A stretch of 64,000 bases of DNA from NCBI RefSeq assembly GCF_000422805.1, contig NZ_AUGT01000021.1:1-64000 (forward strand), in the 5' to 3' direction. This DNA is from Nocardioides halotolerans DSM 19273 (GTDB lineage Bacteria > Actinomycetota > Actinomycetes > Propionibacteriales > Nocardioidaceae). The notes under the pieces were generated by a model. It saw only the letters and a program-made list of their open reading frames with translations. It had not been told where the DNA came from and did not search any database. A program made the position numbers and the translations under genes. Shown here one piece after another: positions 50,045 to 59,373 of this stretch (positions within the stretch are counted from its first letter, which is position 1; each line of letters starts with the position of its first letter).

Positions 50045-50425
50045 GTGTCGGGCAGCCGAGGACCGGTACCCGCGGGCCGGGAACGCGCACCCCGCTGGGG
50101 GCTCGCGCGGGTGGTGAACCGCTCGATGCTGCCGACGTTGCGACCCGGCGACCGGCTGCTGCTGAGCTACCGCCGCAGGCCACGCCCGGGGGCCGTGGTC
50201 GTGGCGCGCCTGCCCGACGGCGTGGTGGCGGTGAAGCGGGCGGCCGAACGGCGCGCCGGCGACGGCGGCCGCGCGGGCTGGTGGCTGCTGAGCGACAACG
50301 CCGCCGAGGGGTCGGACTCGCGTCGCCACGGCGTGGTCGCGGACGACGACGTGGTGGCCGTGGTCGTGATGCGGATCTGGCCGCTGTGGCGCCGGCGCGC
50401 TGTGCCAGACTCGACCGGTGCCTGA
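50045..50425 (+). CDS. sodX: Nickel SOD maturation protease SodX
   Basis: 126 aa from GTG 50045. Signal-peptidase-like serine/lysine dyad: Ser27 in NRSMLPTLRPGD and Lys64 in VAVKRA. Removes the SodN leader to expose the nickel-binding amine. The end overlaps the malic enzyme gene by 8 nt. Start region is uncertain. Confidence 0.88.
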   Translation: MSGSRGPVPAGRERAPRWGLARVVNRSMLPTLRPGDRLLLSYRRRPRPGAVVVARLPDGVVAVKRAAERRAGDGGRAGWWLLSDNAAEGSDSRRHGVVADDDVVAVVVMRIWPLWRRRAVPDSTGA

Positions 50426-51611
50426 CCCCACCTCGACCCAGGCCAGCCACCCCCTCGCTGGCGACCCGGTCTTCGACCTCCACGTGGGCGGCAAGATGGA
50501 GGTACGTTCCACGGTCGGCCTGGGCAGCCGCGAGGACCTCTCGCTGGCCTACACCCCCGGTGTCGCGCGGGTGTGCGAGGCGATCGCCGCCGACGCGGAG
50601 CTGGCCCGGCACTACACCTGGGTCCCCAACACCGTCGCCGTCGTCACCGACGGCACCGCGGTGCTCGGTCTGGGCGACATCGGCCCCGCAGCGGCGATGC
50701 CGGTGATGGAGGGCAAGGCCGTCCTGTTCAAGTCCTTCGGCAACGTCGACGCCGTCCCGATCTGCCTCGACACGACCGACGTGGAGGAGATCATCGAGAC
50801 CGTCGTGCGGCTCGCCCCGTCGTTCGGCGGCATCAACCTCGAGGACATCTCCGCGCCCCGCTGCTTCGAGATCGAGGACCGCCTCAAGGAGCGGCTCGAC
50901 ATCCCGGTCTTCCACGACGACCAGCACGGCACGGCGGTCGTGGCACTGGCCGCGCTCACCAACGCGCTGCGGCTGACGGGCCGCGACGCGGGCTCGACGC
51001 GCGTGGTGATCTCGGGCGCGGGTGCGGCCGGGGTCGCGGTGGCCAAGATCCTGCTCGAGGCCGGCATCAAGGACCTCGCCGTGACCGACCGCAAGGGCGT
51101 CCTGCACAGCTCGCGCGGCGACCTCACGCCGGTGAAGCGCGCGTTGGCCGCCGTGACCGCCGACCAGACCGGCCGCAGCGGCACCTTGGCCGACGTGCTG
51201 GTCGGCGCCGACGTCTACATCGGTGTCTCCGGCGGGACGGTCCCCGAGGAGCAGGTCGCGACCATGGCCGCCGAGTCGATCATCTTCGGGCTGGCGAACC
51301 CCAACCCCGAGGTGCACCCCGAGGTCGCCCACAGGTACGCCCGGATCGTCGCTACCGGCCGCTCCGACTTCCCCAACCAGATCAACAACGTGCTCGCGTT
51401 CCCCGGCATCTTCCGCGGGGCCTTCGACGCCCACGCGACCGCCATCACCGAGGGGATGAAGCTCGCCGCCGCGACCGCCCTCGCCGGCCTCGTCGGCGAC
51501 GACCTCGCGGAGGACCTGATCGTGCCCTCGCCGTTCGACCCGCGGGTCGGGCCCGCCGTGTCCACGGCCGTCGCCGAGGCGGCGCGGCGCGACGGTGTCG
51601 CCCGAGCCTGA
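50418..51611 (+). CDS. maeB: NAD(P)-dependent malic enzyme
   Basis: 397 aa, GTG start. Lacks the C-terminal phosphotransacetylase domain of the long E. coli form. Motifs: [50 protein letters not shown] and [16 protein letters not shown]. Decarboxylates malate to pyruvate. Stop is followed 5 nt later by repeat family 1. Confidence 0.94.
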   Translation: MPDPTSTQASHPLAGDPVFDLHVGGKMEVRSTVGLGSREDLSLAYTPGVARVCEAIAADAELARHYTWVPNTVAVVTDGTAVLGLGDIGPAAAMPVMEGKAVLFKSFGNVDAVPICLDTTDVEEIIETVVRLAPSFGGINLEDISAPRCFEIEDRLKERLDIPVFHDDQHGTAVVALAALTNALRLTGRDAGSTRVVISGAGAAGVAVAKILLEAGIKDLAVTDRKGVLHSSRGDLTPVKRALAAVTADQTGRSGTLADVLVGADVYIGVSGGTVPEEQVATMAAESIIFGLANPNPEVHPEVAHRYARIVATGRSDFPNQINNVLAFPGIFRGAFDAHATAITEGMKLAAATALAGLVGDDLAEDLIVPSPFDPRVGPAVSTAVAEAARRDGVARA

Positions 51612-52048
51612 CTTTCTACCCCCGCGAGCTTCGGCCCCCAGTCCGTGGCGCCAGCTTCGCGGCGCCTGACTCGCTGGCGCTCGCCGCGGCGCAGGCGCCA
51701 CGGCCCGGAGGCCGATCGCGGGGCGCCTCGCTGCGCTCGGAACTACCGGGTCGCTTCGCTCCCACCGCCCCCATTGCGTTACCTACCACCCCCGCGAGCG
51801 TCGGCCCCCGATCCGCAGCGACGCTTCGCTGGCGGTCGCCGCGGCTCGGAGGCCGATCGCGGGGCGCCTCGCTCCGCTCGGAACTACCGGGTCGCTTCGC
51901 TCCCACCGCCCCCATCGCGTTACCTACAACCCCCACGAGCGTCGGCCCCCCGATCCGCGGGTACTGGGTCGCTCCCGCTTGCTCGGCTCGGTCTCCACGC
52001 CATGGTGCGCGCGATGGGCGTCTCCAGACCCTCGCTAGCGTGGTCCAC
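51612..52048. repeat. GC-rich intergenic repeat, family 1, locus B (two near-full and one partial copy)
   Basis: 51617-51780 equals 45583-45745 with about eight differences by eye. 51784-51921 is a second, more diverged unit and 51924-51960 a third, truncated one. Inverted arms CCGTGGCGCC (51643-51652)/GGCGCCACGG (51694-51703) are kept. The rest up to 52048 contains only the promoter of the next gene (TAGCGT, 52036-52041). No protein-coding gene seen. Confidence 0.85.
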
Positions 52049-53017
52049 GTGTTCGCCGTCTACGCCGAGTCCTTCAGCTCCGACGACCCGCTCTCCGGGC
52101 TCGTGCTCGGGGAGCGCCCCGAGCCCGAGGTGCCCGACGGCTGGACGACGATCACCGTCAAGGCGGCCTCGCTGAACCACCACGACCTGTTCTCGCTGCG
52201 CGGGGTCGGGCTGAAGCAGGAGCAGCTGCCGATGATCCTCGGCACCGACGCCGCCGGCATCGACGAGGACGGCAACGAGGTCGTGGTGCACGGGGTGATC
52301 AGCAGCCCGGGCTGGGAGGGCGACGAGACGTTCGACCCGAAGCGGTCGCTGCTCTCCGAGCGGCACCAGGGCTCGATGGCCGAGCGCGTGGCCGTGCCCC
52401 GGCGCAACGTCGTGCCGAAGCCGGCGTCGCTGTCCTTCGCCGAGGCCGCCTGCCTGCCGACCGCCTGGCTCACGGCGTACCGCATGCTCTTCTCCCGCGG
52501 CGCGCTCCGGCCGGGTGAGACGGTGCTGGTGCAGGGCGCCGGGGGAGGGGTCGCGACCGCCGCGATCGTCCTCGCCCGCGCGGCCGGCCTCCGGGTGCTG
52601 GTGACCAGCCGTGACGAGGCCAAGCGGGCCAGGGCCCTCGAGATCGGCGCGCACGAGGCTTTCGAGTCCGGCGCGCGGCTGCCGGAGAAGGCCGACGCCG
52701 TCATCGAGACGGTCGGCAGGGCGACGTGGTCGCACTCGGTGCGCTCGCTGCGCCCCGGCGGCCGGATCATCACCTCGGGCACCACCTCCGGTCCCGACCT
52801 GGACGACGCCGAGCTCACCCGGGTGTTCTTCCTCCAGCTCTCCGTCATCGGCTCGACCATGGGCACCCGCGACGAGCTGGCCGCGCTCGTCACGATGCTC
52901 GACTCCACGGGCGTGCGCCCGCTCGTCGACCGCGAGCTGCCCATGGCGGAGGCCAGGGACGGCTTCGCCCTGATGGCCGAGGGCGACGTCTTCGGCAAGA
53001 TCGTGTTCACGCTCTGA
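52049..53017 (+). CDS. Zinc-type alcohol dehydrogenase/quinone oxidoreductase family protein
   Basis: 322 aa from GTG 52049, leaderless (TAGCGT 7 nt upstream). LNHHDLFSLRGVG, LGTDAAGIDEDGNEV, and the nucleotide-binding VLVQGAGGGVATAAIVLARA. No structural zinc lobe cysteines are seen, so quinone-oxidoreductase-like. Coupled by TGATG to the following SDR. Confidence 0.88.
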   Translation: MFAVYAESFSSDDPLSGLVLGERPEPEVPDGWTTITVKAASLNHHDLFSLRGVGLKQEQLPMILGTDAAGIDEDGNEVVVHGVISSPGWEGDETFDPKRSLLSERHQGSMAERVAVPRRNVVPKPASLSFAEAACLPTAWLTAYRMLFSRGALRPGETVLVQGAGGGVATAAIVLARAAGLRVLVTSRDEAKRARALEIGAHEAFESGARLPEKADAVIETVGRATWSHSVRSLRPGGRIITSGTTSGPDLDDAELTRVFFLQLSVIGSTMGTRDELAALVTMLDSTGVRPLVDRELPMAEARDGFALMAEGDVFGKIVFTL

Positions 53018-53697
53018 TGGCCACCCACCTCGTGACGGGAGCCGGCTCGGGCATCGGCGCGGTGCTCGCCGAGCGCCTGCTCGAGCGCGGCGAGGCGCTC
53101 GTCCTGCTGGCCCGCTCGACCGAGCGCGCCCATGACCTGCGCGCGGACCTGCCCGACGCCACCGTGCTCGTCGCCGACCTCGCCGACCCGGCCGCCGTCG
53201 AGGCGGTCGCCGGCCAGCTGCCCGACGCTCTCGACTCGGTGGTGCACGCCGCAGGCGTCGTCGACCTCGGCCCGGTGGCCGACCTCACCACCGATGCGTG
53301 GCAGTCGCAGCTGGCGGTCAACCTGGTCGCGCCCGCCGTCCTCACCCGCCTCTGCCTGCCGGCGATCCGCGCCGCGCGGGGCACGGTCGTGTTCGTCAAC
53401 TCCGGCGCCGGGCTGGTCGCGCACCCGGGCTGGTCGGCGTACGCCGCCTCGAAGTTCGGGCTGCGGGCGCTCGCCGACTCGCTGCGCGCGGAGGAGCAGG
53501 AGCACGGCGTGCGGGTCACGACCGTCTACCCGGGCCGCACGGCCACCGCGATGCAGCAGAAGGTGCACCAGCAGGAGGGCAAGGACTACGACGCGTCGGC
53601 GTGGATCGACCCGGCCACGGTGGTCGACGCGATCCTGCACGCGCTCGACCTGCCGGACGACGCGACGCTCACCGACCTGACGATCCGCCCGCGGTGA
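53017..53697 (+). CDS. Short-chain dehydrogenase/reductase
   Basis: 226 aa. TGAGSGIG, ADLAD, HAAGV, catalytic FVNSGAG and YAASKFGLRAL. Typical SDR with unknown substrate; operon partner of the quinone-oxidoreductase-like gene. The last 29 nt overlap the converging secreted-protein gene. Confidence 0.9.
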   Translation: MATHLVTGAGSGIGAVLAERLLERGEALVLLARSTERAHDLRADLPDATVLVADLADPAAVEAVAGQLPDALDSVVHAAGVVDLGPVADLTTDAWQSQLAVNLVAPAVLTRLCLPAIRAARGTVVFVNSGAGLVAHPGWSAYAASKFGLRALADSLRAEEQEHGVRVTTVYPGRTATAMQQKVHQQEGKDYDASAWIDPATVVDAILHALDLPDDATLTDLTIRPR

Positions 53698-54274
53698 CGG
53701 CGGCCACCGGGATGCGCGGCGTGTAGGCCGCGACCGGCTCGTCGGTCGTGGGGTTGTCGGTGACGAAGACGCCGTCGCCCAGGCCGAGCTCGTTGCGCAG
53801 CCGCACGCGGACCCACGGGCTCTCGCCGACGAGGCGCCGCGCGAACCGCATGGTGACGACGTCGGAGGCGTAGTCGATGCGATGGCTCGTCCCGGGCACC
53901 CGCACCCACTCGCCCTCGACGTCCTGGAAGAGCGCGCCGCGCCAGCGGCCGTCGAGCGCCTCCAGGATGAAACGTGCGGTGGCCCCCGCTGTGTGGAGGT
54001 CGCAGTAGTACCACTGCGTGTGCGTCCGTCGCAGGTCGTCGAAGGTCAGCCGCACGCTGACGGCGTAGCGGCCGTGCGTGACCCGCGCCCGCAGCACGTC
54101 GGCCTCCGGCTGCACGGCCGGTTGGTAGCCCGAGCCCGAGTCGGAGAAGGCCCACACGCCGCCGGGGCCGTCGCGCAGCACCACCGCGGAGGGGGACGCC
54201 TGGGCGGCGACCGGTGCCGGCGCGCCGACGGTGCCCGCCGCGAGGAGCAGCGCGAGAGCCGACGTGAACCTCAT
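53669..54274 (-). CDS. Secreted protein of unknown function
   Basis: 201 aa. Sec signal peptide (residues 1-25, cleavage after AQA): MRFTSALALLLAAGTVGAPA... Beta-rich body with YAVSVRLTFDDLRRTHTQWY and FARRLVGESPWVRVRLRNEL. Not recognised. Follows the metallophosphatase gene (18 nt), which is also exported, so the two may work together at the cell surface. Confidence 0.75.
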   Translation of the reverse strand: MRFTSALALLLAAGTVGAPAPVAAQASPSAVVLRDGPGGVWAFSDSGSGYQPAVQPEADVLRARVTHGRYAVSVRLTFDDLRRTHTQWYYCDLHTAGATARFILEALDGRWRGALFQDVEGEWVRVPGTSHRIDYASDVVTMRFARRLVGESPWVRVRLRNELGLGDGVFVTDNPTTDEPVAAYTPRIPVAAVTAGGSSGR

Positions 54275-54292
54275 GCTGCTCCTCGGCCCGGC

Positions 54293-56098
54293 CTACCGGC
54301 TCAGCGAGAACGGCGCCGGCACGAGCAGCTCGACGTTGCGGTCCTCGACGCGACCGCGTCGGCCGTCCTGCCCGGGGTCGCCCTTGTCCCGCTCCTGCCA
54401 GTCGTTCGCGCCGAGCTCGCGGGAGAGCGAGGCGAGCTCGAGAGGCGACTTCGGGTGCTTGCCGTAGGACGTCGGCCCGGCGTGGTCGACGATAGTGCCG
54501 AAGATCGACAGCGTGCCGTTGCGGTTGTCGACGATCTCGACGGTGCGGGCCTGCTGCGGCCAGTCGACGTGGGCGGCGGTGTTGACCTCCCAGAACCCGC
54601 CGGGCACCTTCGAGCTCTTCCTGCGCGCGTGGGGCGTGACGGTGTTGCGGTGGGTGTGGCCGTTGACCCAGAGCACGACGTTGGGGAACCTCAGCAGCAG
54701 GTCGCGCACCGCGGGGCCGAGCACCCGCCCCGGGCCGTCGGCGTTGGTCATCGTGCCGACCGTGTGGTGGGAGAAGATCACGAACAGCCGGTCGTGCTTG
54801 CCCCCGCGCACGGCGTGCCCCCGCTCGTCGAGGTAGTGCCGGCTGCCCTTCTTGAGCTGCTCGGCCAGCCACGCGAACTGCGCCTCGTCGATCGAGCCCT
54901 CGGCGCCGCCGTGGGGGTTGACCGTGTCGAGCGAGATGCCCCGGATCCTGCCCTTGCCGAACGCGTAGTAGGCGTTGCTGGTGGCGAGGTTCCAGGCGGT
55001 GTAGCCGTGGCCGTGTGGCCGACCGCTGGACTTGAAGTACTCCGCGATGGTCTCCGCGCGGCTGAGCGGCCGCCGGTTGGGGTCGGCGGTGACCTGGCGC
55101 GATGGCCCGCCGAACAGCGTCGCGAGCCCCTGCGGGTCGTTGGTGACGAGCTGACCCGCGAGCTCGCCGACGTTCACGCCCGGCGGCAGGTCGATGATCT
55201 TGGTCGACCCGGTCGCGATCTGGTTGATGACGGGGTTGCCCGGGACGTTGCCCTGGACCAGCCCGTCGTGGTTGCCGAAGACCGAGACCCACGGCATGCC
55301 GAGCCCGCGGGTGCCGAACGGCCGGCGGCAGGCGTCGAGCAGGCCCGGGACGCGCGGGAACCCGTAGCGGCTCATCCGCAGGTCCGCCGGCTGCCCCGGG
55401 GGCGGACCGTCGGGGTGCCAGTAGTTCACGTCGTAGACCGTCTGGTCGGCGACGCCTTCGTACTTGGTCAGGTCGCCGGAGTCCGGACGGATGCGCTTGC
55501 CGTCGAGCAGGTCGATCTGCCACCGGAGCTCGTTGTACTGGGTGTTGTCGACGTTGTCGCCCGTCGTGACCGTGAACGCGAACGGCAGGCCGGTCACGGG
55601 GCCGCGGCCGACCCGGCGCAGCGCGCGGACGGTCGCCTCCGCGACGTGGGTCGTGAGCATGTCCTGGGCCCGGTAGGCGCCCTGGAAGGGGAGCGCCACG
55701 GCGTACGGCGAGCCCGGGTCGTCGAGCCGGTCGAGGAACTCCACCCGGGCCGGCGACTGGGCGTCGAGGAGGTGCATGTCGGTGAGCTGGCCCATCGCGA
55801 TCAGGCCCCGGCGGCGGGCCGGGCCCGGGCGCCGGGTGCGCTTCATCAGGTCGTGGCGGACGACGTGGGGCTCACCGGGACCCACGACGATCTTGCGGTA
55901 GCCGTTCTTGCCCTTGGCGCCCTTGAGCAGCGTCCGCTCCACCGTGGTGCCGCGCGCGCCCTTGCCCTTCGCGGCCAGCGCGGGGTCGAGACCGCCGGCC
56001 CCGACCGCCAGGCCACCCGCGAGGCCAGCACCGAGCATCGCCCGACGTGAGACGCCGCCCTCCAGCTCGTCGGGCTGCTCCTCCGGCTCGTAGGCCAT
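54293..56098 (-). CDS. Tat-exported calcineurin-like metallophosphoesterase (TIGR03767-type)
   Basis: 601 aa from ATG 56098 with GGGAG upstream. Twin-arginine signal GVSRRAMLGAGLAGGLAVGA, then metallophosphatase metal motifs: QLTDMHLLD (D-x-H), TTGDNVDN, FGNHDG (GNHD), SHH in FSHHTVGTM and GHTHRNTVTPHA (GHTH). Secreted phosphatase or nucleotidase of unknown substrate. A further 28-residue frame upstream of the ATG is probably not translated. Confidence 0.9.
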   Translation of the reverse strand: MAYEPEEQPDELEGGVSRRAMLGAGLAGGLAVGAGGLDPALAAKGKGARGTTVERTLLKGAKGKNGYRKIVVGPGEPHVVRHDLMKRTRRPGPARRRGLIAMGQLTDMHLLDAQSPARVEFLDRLDDPGSPYAVALPFQGAYRAQDMLTTHVAEATVRALRRVGRGPVTGLPFAFTVTTGDNVDNTQYNELRWQIDLLDGKRIRPDSGDLTKYEGVADQTVYDVNYWHPDGPPPGQPADLRMSRYGFPRVPGLLDACRRPFGTRGLGMPWVSVFGNHDGLVQGNVPGNPVINQIATGSTKIIDLPPGVNVGELAGQLVTNDPQGLATLFGGPSRQVTADPNRRPLSRAETIAEYFKSSGRPHGHGYTAWNLATSNAYYAFGKGRIRGISLDTVNPHGGAEGSIDEAQFAWLAEQLKKGSRHYLDERGHAVRGGKHDRLFVIFSHHTVGTMTNADGPGRVLGPAVRDLLLRFPNVVLWVNGHTHRNTVTPHARRKSSKVPGGFWEVNTAAHVDWPQQARTVEIVDNRNGTLSIFGTIVDHAGPTSYGKHPKSPLELASLSRELGANDWQERDKGDPGQDGRRGRVEDRNVELLVPAPFSLSR

Positions 56099-56248
56099 CT
56101 CGTCTCCCTCACGCTCCGCTGCGGCGCCCCGCCGCACCTCGGAGGTCCTCCCCGGCGGAGCATGTGGGCGCCAGTAACTCACGAGGGGCCGGGCGCTGGG
56201 AAGAGACCCGCGGCACTTGTCGCAGGAACGTGTCCCTGACTCCGGGCG

Positions 56249-56893
56249 TCAGGTGCGCGAGTGCCAGTTGAGGGCGCCGACCAGGACCATCCGGAGCTGG
56301 GTGCGGGCGTTCTCGACGATCTGCTTCTCGGCTCCGGGACGGTCCGGCGCAGCCATGATCTGCTCGGCGGTCGCGACCATCGCCGTCACGATCAGGTTGG
56401 ACAGGACGCGCAGGTCCTCGGCCGACCAGGAGCCGGTGCCGGTCAGGCGGGCGAGGTCGGTCGCGAGCTCGTGCTCGCAGAGCTCGATCTCGCGCCGGAT
56501 CGCCTCCCGCACCGACAGCGGCCCCGCGGCGCGCTCGCGAGCGATGAAGAGGAAGTGCGAGCGCTGCCGGTGCACGTGCTCGACGAGGGTCTCGACGGAC
56601 CGGTCGACGATGTCCGCGTAGGAGGGGTCACCTCGCCGGATGTCGCGCAGCATCGCGCGCAGGGAGACGAAGGACTCGTCGACGAGGGCGAGGCCGAGCG
56701 CCTCGATCGACTCGAAGTGCCGGTAGAACGCCGTCGGCACGATGCCGACCTCCTTGGCCACCTGCCGCAGCGACAGCGCGACCAGCGAGGAGTTCTCGCA
56801 CAGGTGGAGCGCGGCATCGAGGATCGCCCGGCGGGTGCGCTCCTTGCGCTCGCCCCTCGACTCCGGTCGCGGCTGCGCCACGGACTCGACCAT
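56249..56893 (-). CDS. TetR family regulator of the desaturase operon
   Basis: 214 aa, ATG 56893 leaderless (TAGGAT, complement of 56900-56905, 6 nt upstream). HTH: LSLRQVAKEVGIVPTAFYRH. Divergent from the reductase-desaturase pair; two similar 16-bp sites lie between them. Probably an acyl-CoA-responsive repressor tuning membrane unsaturation (inference, by analogy to DesT and FasR-type regulators). Confidence 0.9.
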   Translation of the reverse strand: MVESVAQPRPESRGERKERTRRAILDAALHLCENSSLVALSLRQVAKEVGIVPTAFYRHFESIEALGLALVDESFVSLRAMLRDIRRGDPSYADIVDRSVETLVEHVHRQRSHFLFIARERAAGPLSVREAIRREIELCEHELATDLARLTGTGSWSAEDLRVLSNLIVTAMVATAEQIMAAPDRPGAEKQIVENARTQLRMVLVGALNWHSRT

Positions 56894-56909
56894 GCGTCCA
56901 TCCTAGTCG

Positions 56910-56925
56910 GTGTACGTGTGTCCAC
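56910..56925. promoter_or_regulatory. TetR operator 1
   Basis: GTGTACGTGTGTCCAC, an imperfect dyad, 13 of 16 bases equal to the site at 56978-56993. It abuts the TetR gene's -10 element, so it should mediate autorepression. Confidence 0.65.
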
Positions 56926-56977
56926 CCTCACGCGCGGGACTTCTTGACCGCAACACCGGCGTGCCGTCAGTGTTTGA

Positions 56978-56993
56978 GTGTACGGATGTTCAC
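56978..56993. promoter_or_regulatory. TetR operator 2
   Basis: GTGTACGGATGTTCAC, half-sites GTGTAC and GTTCAC (reverse GTGAAC). 41 nt before the ferredoxin reductase ATG; would control the plus-strand operon. Confidence 0.65.
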
Positions 56994-57033
56994 CGACGTT
57001 TGTCCCATGACACTTCCCCGGAAGGAGGCACCG

Positions 57034-58110
57034 ATGGGTCTCACCGCCACGATCCTCCGCTCGCGAGCGGTCGCCGCGCTCGCCTCGCCGCAGGGCGTCG
57101 ACCGCTACCTCGAGCAGGTCAACCCGATGTGGGCCGCCCACGAGGTCCGGGCCCGCATCGTCGACGTGCACCGAGAGGTCGACGTCCCCGGCCACCCCCC
57201 GGTCGCCACGATCACTCTCCAGCCCACCTCGACCTGGCGGGGCCACCGCGCCGGCCAGCACGTCCAGCTCGGCGTCGAGGTGGACGGCGCACGCCGCGCG
57301 ACGCGGGTCTTCACGATCTCCAGCCCCGACTCGCGCCACGGCGACCGGTTCACGGTCACGCTGCGCGCCAACCCCGACGGCGTCGTCTCGTCCTACCTCG
57401 TCGAGCGGGCCACCCCCGGCACGATGGTCCACCTGTCCCAGGCGCAGGGCGAGTTCGTGCTGCCCGACCAGGTGCCCGAGCACGTGCTTCTCATCTCGGG
57501 CGGCTCGGGGATCACCCCGGTGATGTCGATGCTGCGCTCGCTGCAGCGGCGTACCCACCGCGGCCGGGTGACGTTCGTGCACTACGCCCGGAGCCCCGAG
57601 CACCAGATCTTCGCCGCGGAGCTCGACGAGATCCGCCGGTCCGGCCACGGCATCGACCTCCACCTCCTGCACCCCGAGCTCGGCGACCCGAACCTGTCAC
57701 CGGCGTTCCTCGAGCGGCTCGTGCCCGGCTACCGCGACGTGCCCACCTGGGCCTGTGGTCCGGCGCCGCTGATCGAGGCGGTCCGCGGGGCGTACGGCGA
57801 CGCGGAGTCGCTGCGCGTGGAGTACTTCCAGCCGCCGCGCACCTCCGGCACCTCGGCCGAGGGCGACGTCGCCTTCGCCAGGTCCGGCCTCGAGGCGCCC
57901 AACACCGGCGCCCCGCTGCTCGAGCAGGCCGAGGCCCTCGGCCTCACCCCCGAGTACGGCTGCCGGATGGGCATCTGCTTCTCCTGCACCTCGCTCAAGA
58001 AGGCCGGCACCGTCCGCAACGTCCTCACCGGCGAGGAGTCCTCCGACCAGGAGGAAGAGATCCGCGTCTGTGTCTCCGCCCCCGTCGGCGACTGCGTCGT
58101 CGACCTCTGA
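57034..58110 (+). CDS. Ferredoxin-NAD(P)H reductase with C-terminal [2Fe-2S] domain (desaturase electron donor)
   Basis: 358 aa, ATG with AAGGAGG (57022-57028). FAD motif RVFTIS, NAD motif LISGGSGITPVMSML, and the plant-type cluster YGCRMGICFSCTS (C-x4-C-x2-C) with the fourth Cys in IRVCVS. Matches the domain order of M. tuberculosis Rv3230c, which reduces the desaturase DesA3. Followed by the desaturase gene at 14 nt. Confidence 0.93.
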   Translation: MGLTATILRSRAVAALASPQGVDRYLEQVNPMWAAHEVRARIVDVHREVDVPGHPPVATITLQPTSTWRGHRAGQHVQLGVEVDGARRATRVFTISSPDSRHGDRFTVTLRANPDGVVSSYLVERATPGTMVHLSQAQGEFVLPDQVPEHVLLISGGSGITPVMSMLRSLQRRTHRGRVTFVHYARSPEHQIFAAELDEIRRSGHGIDLHLLHPELGDPNLSPAFLERLVPGYRDVPTWACGPAPLIEAVRGAYGDAESLRVEYFQPPRTSGTSAEGDVAFARSGLEAPNTGAPLLEQAEALGLTPEYGCRMGICFSCTSLKKAGTVRNVLTGEESSDQEEEIRVCVSAPVGDCVVDL

Positions 58111-58124
58111 GAGGAGCTCTGCAC

Positions 58125-59246
58125 ATGAGCACGAAGACGAGCACGATGAAGACCAACAACACCACCCTCACCGACGAGCAGCTCGAGGCGTTCGGCGAGG
58201 AGCTCGACGCCATCCGGCAGCGCGTGCTCGCCGACCTCGGCGAGGAGGACGCGGCCTACATCCGCGACGTCGTCAAGCGCCGCCAGCAGTTCGAGGTCGC
58301 CGGCCGGGCGCTGTTCTACCTCCCGCCGCTGTGGCCGCTCGCCGTCGCGTCGCTCTCGATCTCCAAGATCCTCGACAACATGGAGATCGGGCACAACGTC
58401 ATGCACGGCCAGTACGACTGGATGGGCGACCCCGGGCTCAACTCCCGGATGTACGACTGGGACACCGTGTGCCCGGGCGAGCAGTGGAAGTACAGCCACA
58501 ACTACATCCACCACACCTACACCAACATCCTCGGCAAGGACCGCGACATCGGCTACGGCATCCTGCGGATGGACGAGGACCAGCCGTGGAAGCCGTACTA
58601 CCTCGGCAACCCGGTCTACGCGCTCCTGCTGATGCTGTTCTTCGAGTGGGGCGTCGCGCTGCACGACCTCGAGGTGGAGAACATCGTCGCGGGTCGCCGC
58701 AAGCTCGAGGACAACAAGCCGCTCTACCCCGGCCTGATCCGCAAGATCCGCAACCAGGCGCTGAAGGACTACCTGCTGTTCCCGGCGCTGACCGGCCCGC
58801 TGTTCCCGCTCACGCTGGCCGGCAACGCGACGGCCAACCTGGTCCGCAACATCTGGGCCTTCAACATCATCTTCTGCGGTCACTTCCCGGCCGGCGTCTC
58901 GACGTTCTCCCAGGAGGAGTGCGAGGACGAGAACCGCGGCCACTGGTACTACCGCCAGCTGCTCGGCTCGGCCAACATCACCGGCGGGAAGCTGTTCCAC
59001 CTGATGTCGGGGAACCTGTCGCACCAGATCGAGCACCACCTGTTCCCCGACCTGCCCGCGCGCCGCTACCCGGAGCTGGCGGTCGAGGTGCGGGAGATCT
59101 GCGAGCGCTACGGCCTGCAGTACAACACCGGGCGGCTGTCCAAGCAGCTGTTCAGCGTCGCCTCCAAGATCTGCCGGATGGCGCTCCCGAACCGCGCCGC
59201 CGGCTCGACCGGGCCGGCCCCGGTCGCGGAGCCGGTCGCGGCCTGA
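58125..59246 (+). CDS. Membrane stearoyl-CoA desaturase, DesA3-like
   Basis: 373 aa, ATG 58125 preceded by GAGGAG. His boxes GHNVMHGQ, HNYIHHTYTN and HQIEHHLFP; hydrophobic segments near 62-85 and 215-245. Uses the reductase encoded upstream. Same gene pair as Rv3230c-desA3. Placed behind a TetR operator and in front of a strong terminator. Confidence 0.93.
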   Translation: MSTKTSTMKTNNTTLTDEQLEAFGEELDAIRQRVLADLGEEDAAYIRDVVKRRQQFEVAGRALFYLPPLWPLAVASLSISKILDNMEIGHNVMHGQYDWMGDPGLNSRMYDWDTVCPGEQWKYSHNYIHHTYTNILGKDRDIGYGILRMDEDQPWKPYYLGNPVYALLLMLFFEWGVALHDLEVENIVAGRRKLEDNKPLYPGLIRKIRNQALKDYLLFPALTGPLFPLTLAGNATANLVRNIWAFNIIFCGHFPAGVSTFSQEECEDENRGHWYYRQLLGSANITGGKLFHLMSGNLSHQIEHHLFPDLPARRYPELAVEVREICERYGLQYNTGRLSKQLFSVASKICRMALPNRAAGSTGPAPVAEPVAA

Positions 59247-59258
59247 CGCCGCGACCCG

Positions 59259-59295
59259 CAGCCCTCGCCCCGGCACGGGGGTGGGGCGAGGGCTG
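59259..59295 (+). terminator. Hairpin after the desaturase gene
   Basis: CAGCCCTCGCCCC (59259-59271) and GGGGCGAGGGCTG (59283-59295) form a perfect 13-bp stem with an 11-nt loop, 12 nt behind the stop. Confidence 0.8.
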
Positions 59296-59373
59296 TGTCG
59301 CCATCGCGGCGGAGACGCGGGTTGTGACCCAGGCCGCGTTGGCTCGTGCGGCGAACCGGGTCAGACTGTCCGC

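Noticed and set aside
45583..52000. Coding potential of frames crossing repeat family 1
   Set aside because: Frames only mirror the repeat (SERSEAPRDRP-like text), lack starts and ribosome sites, and stay open because of GC content.
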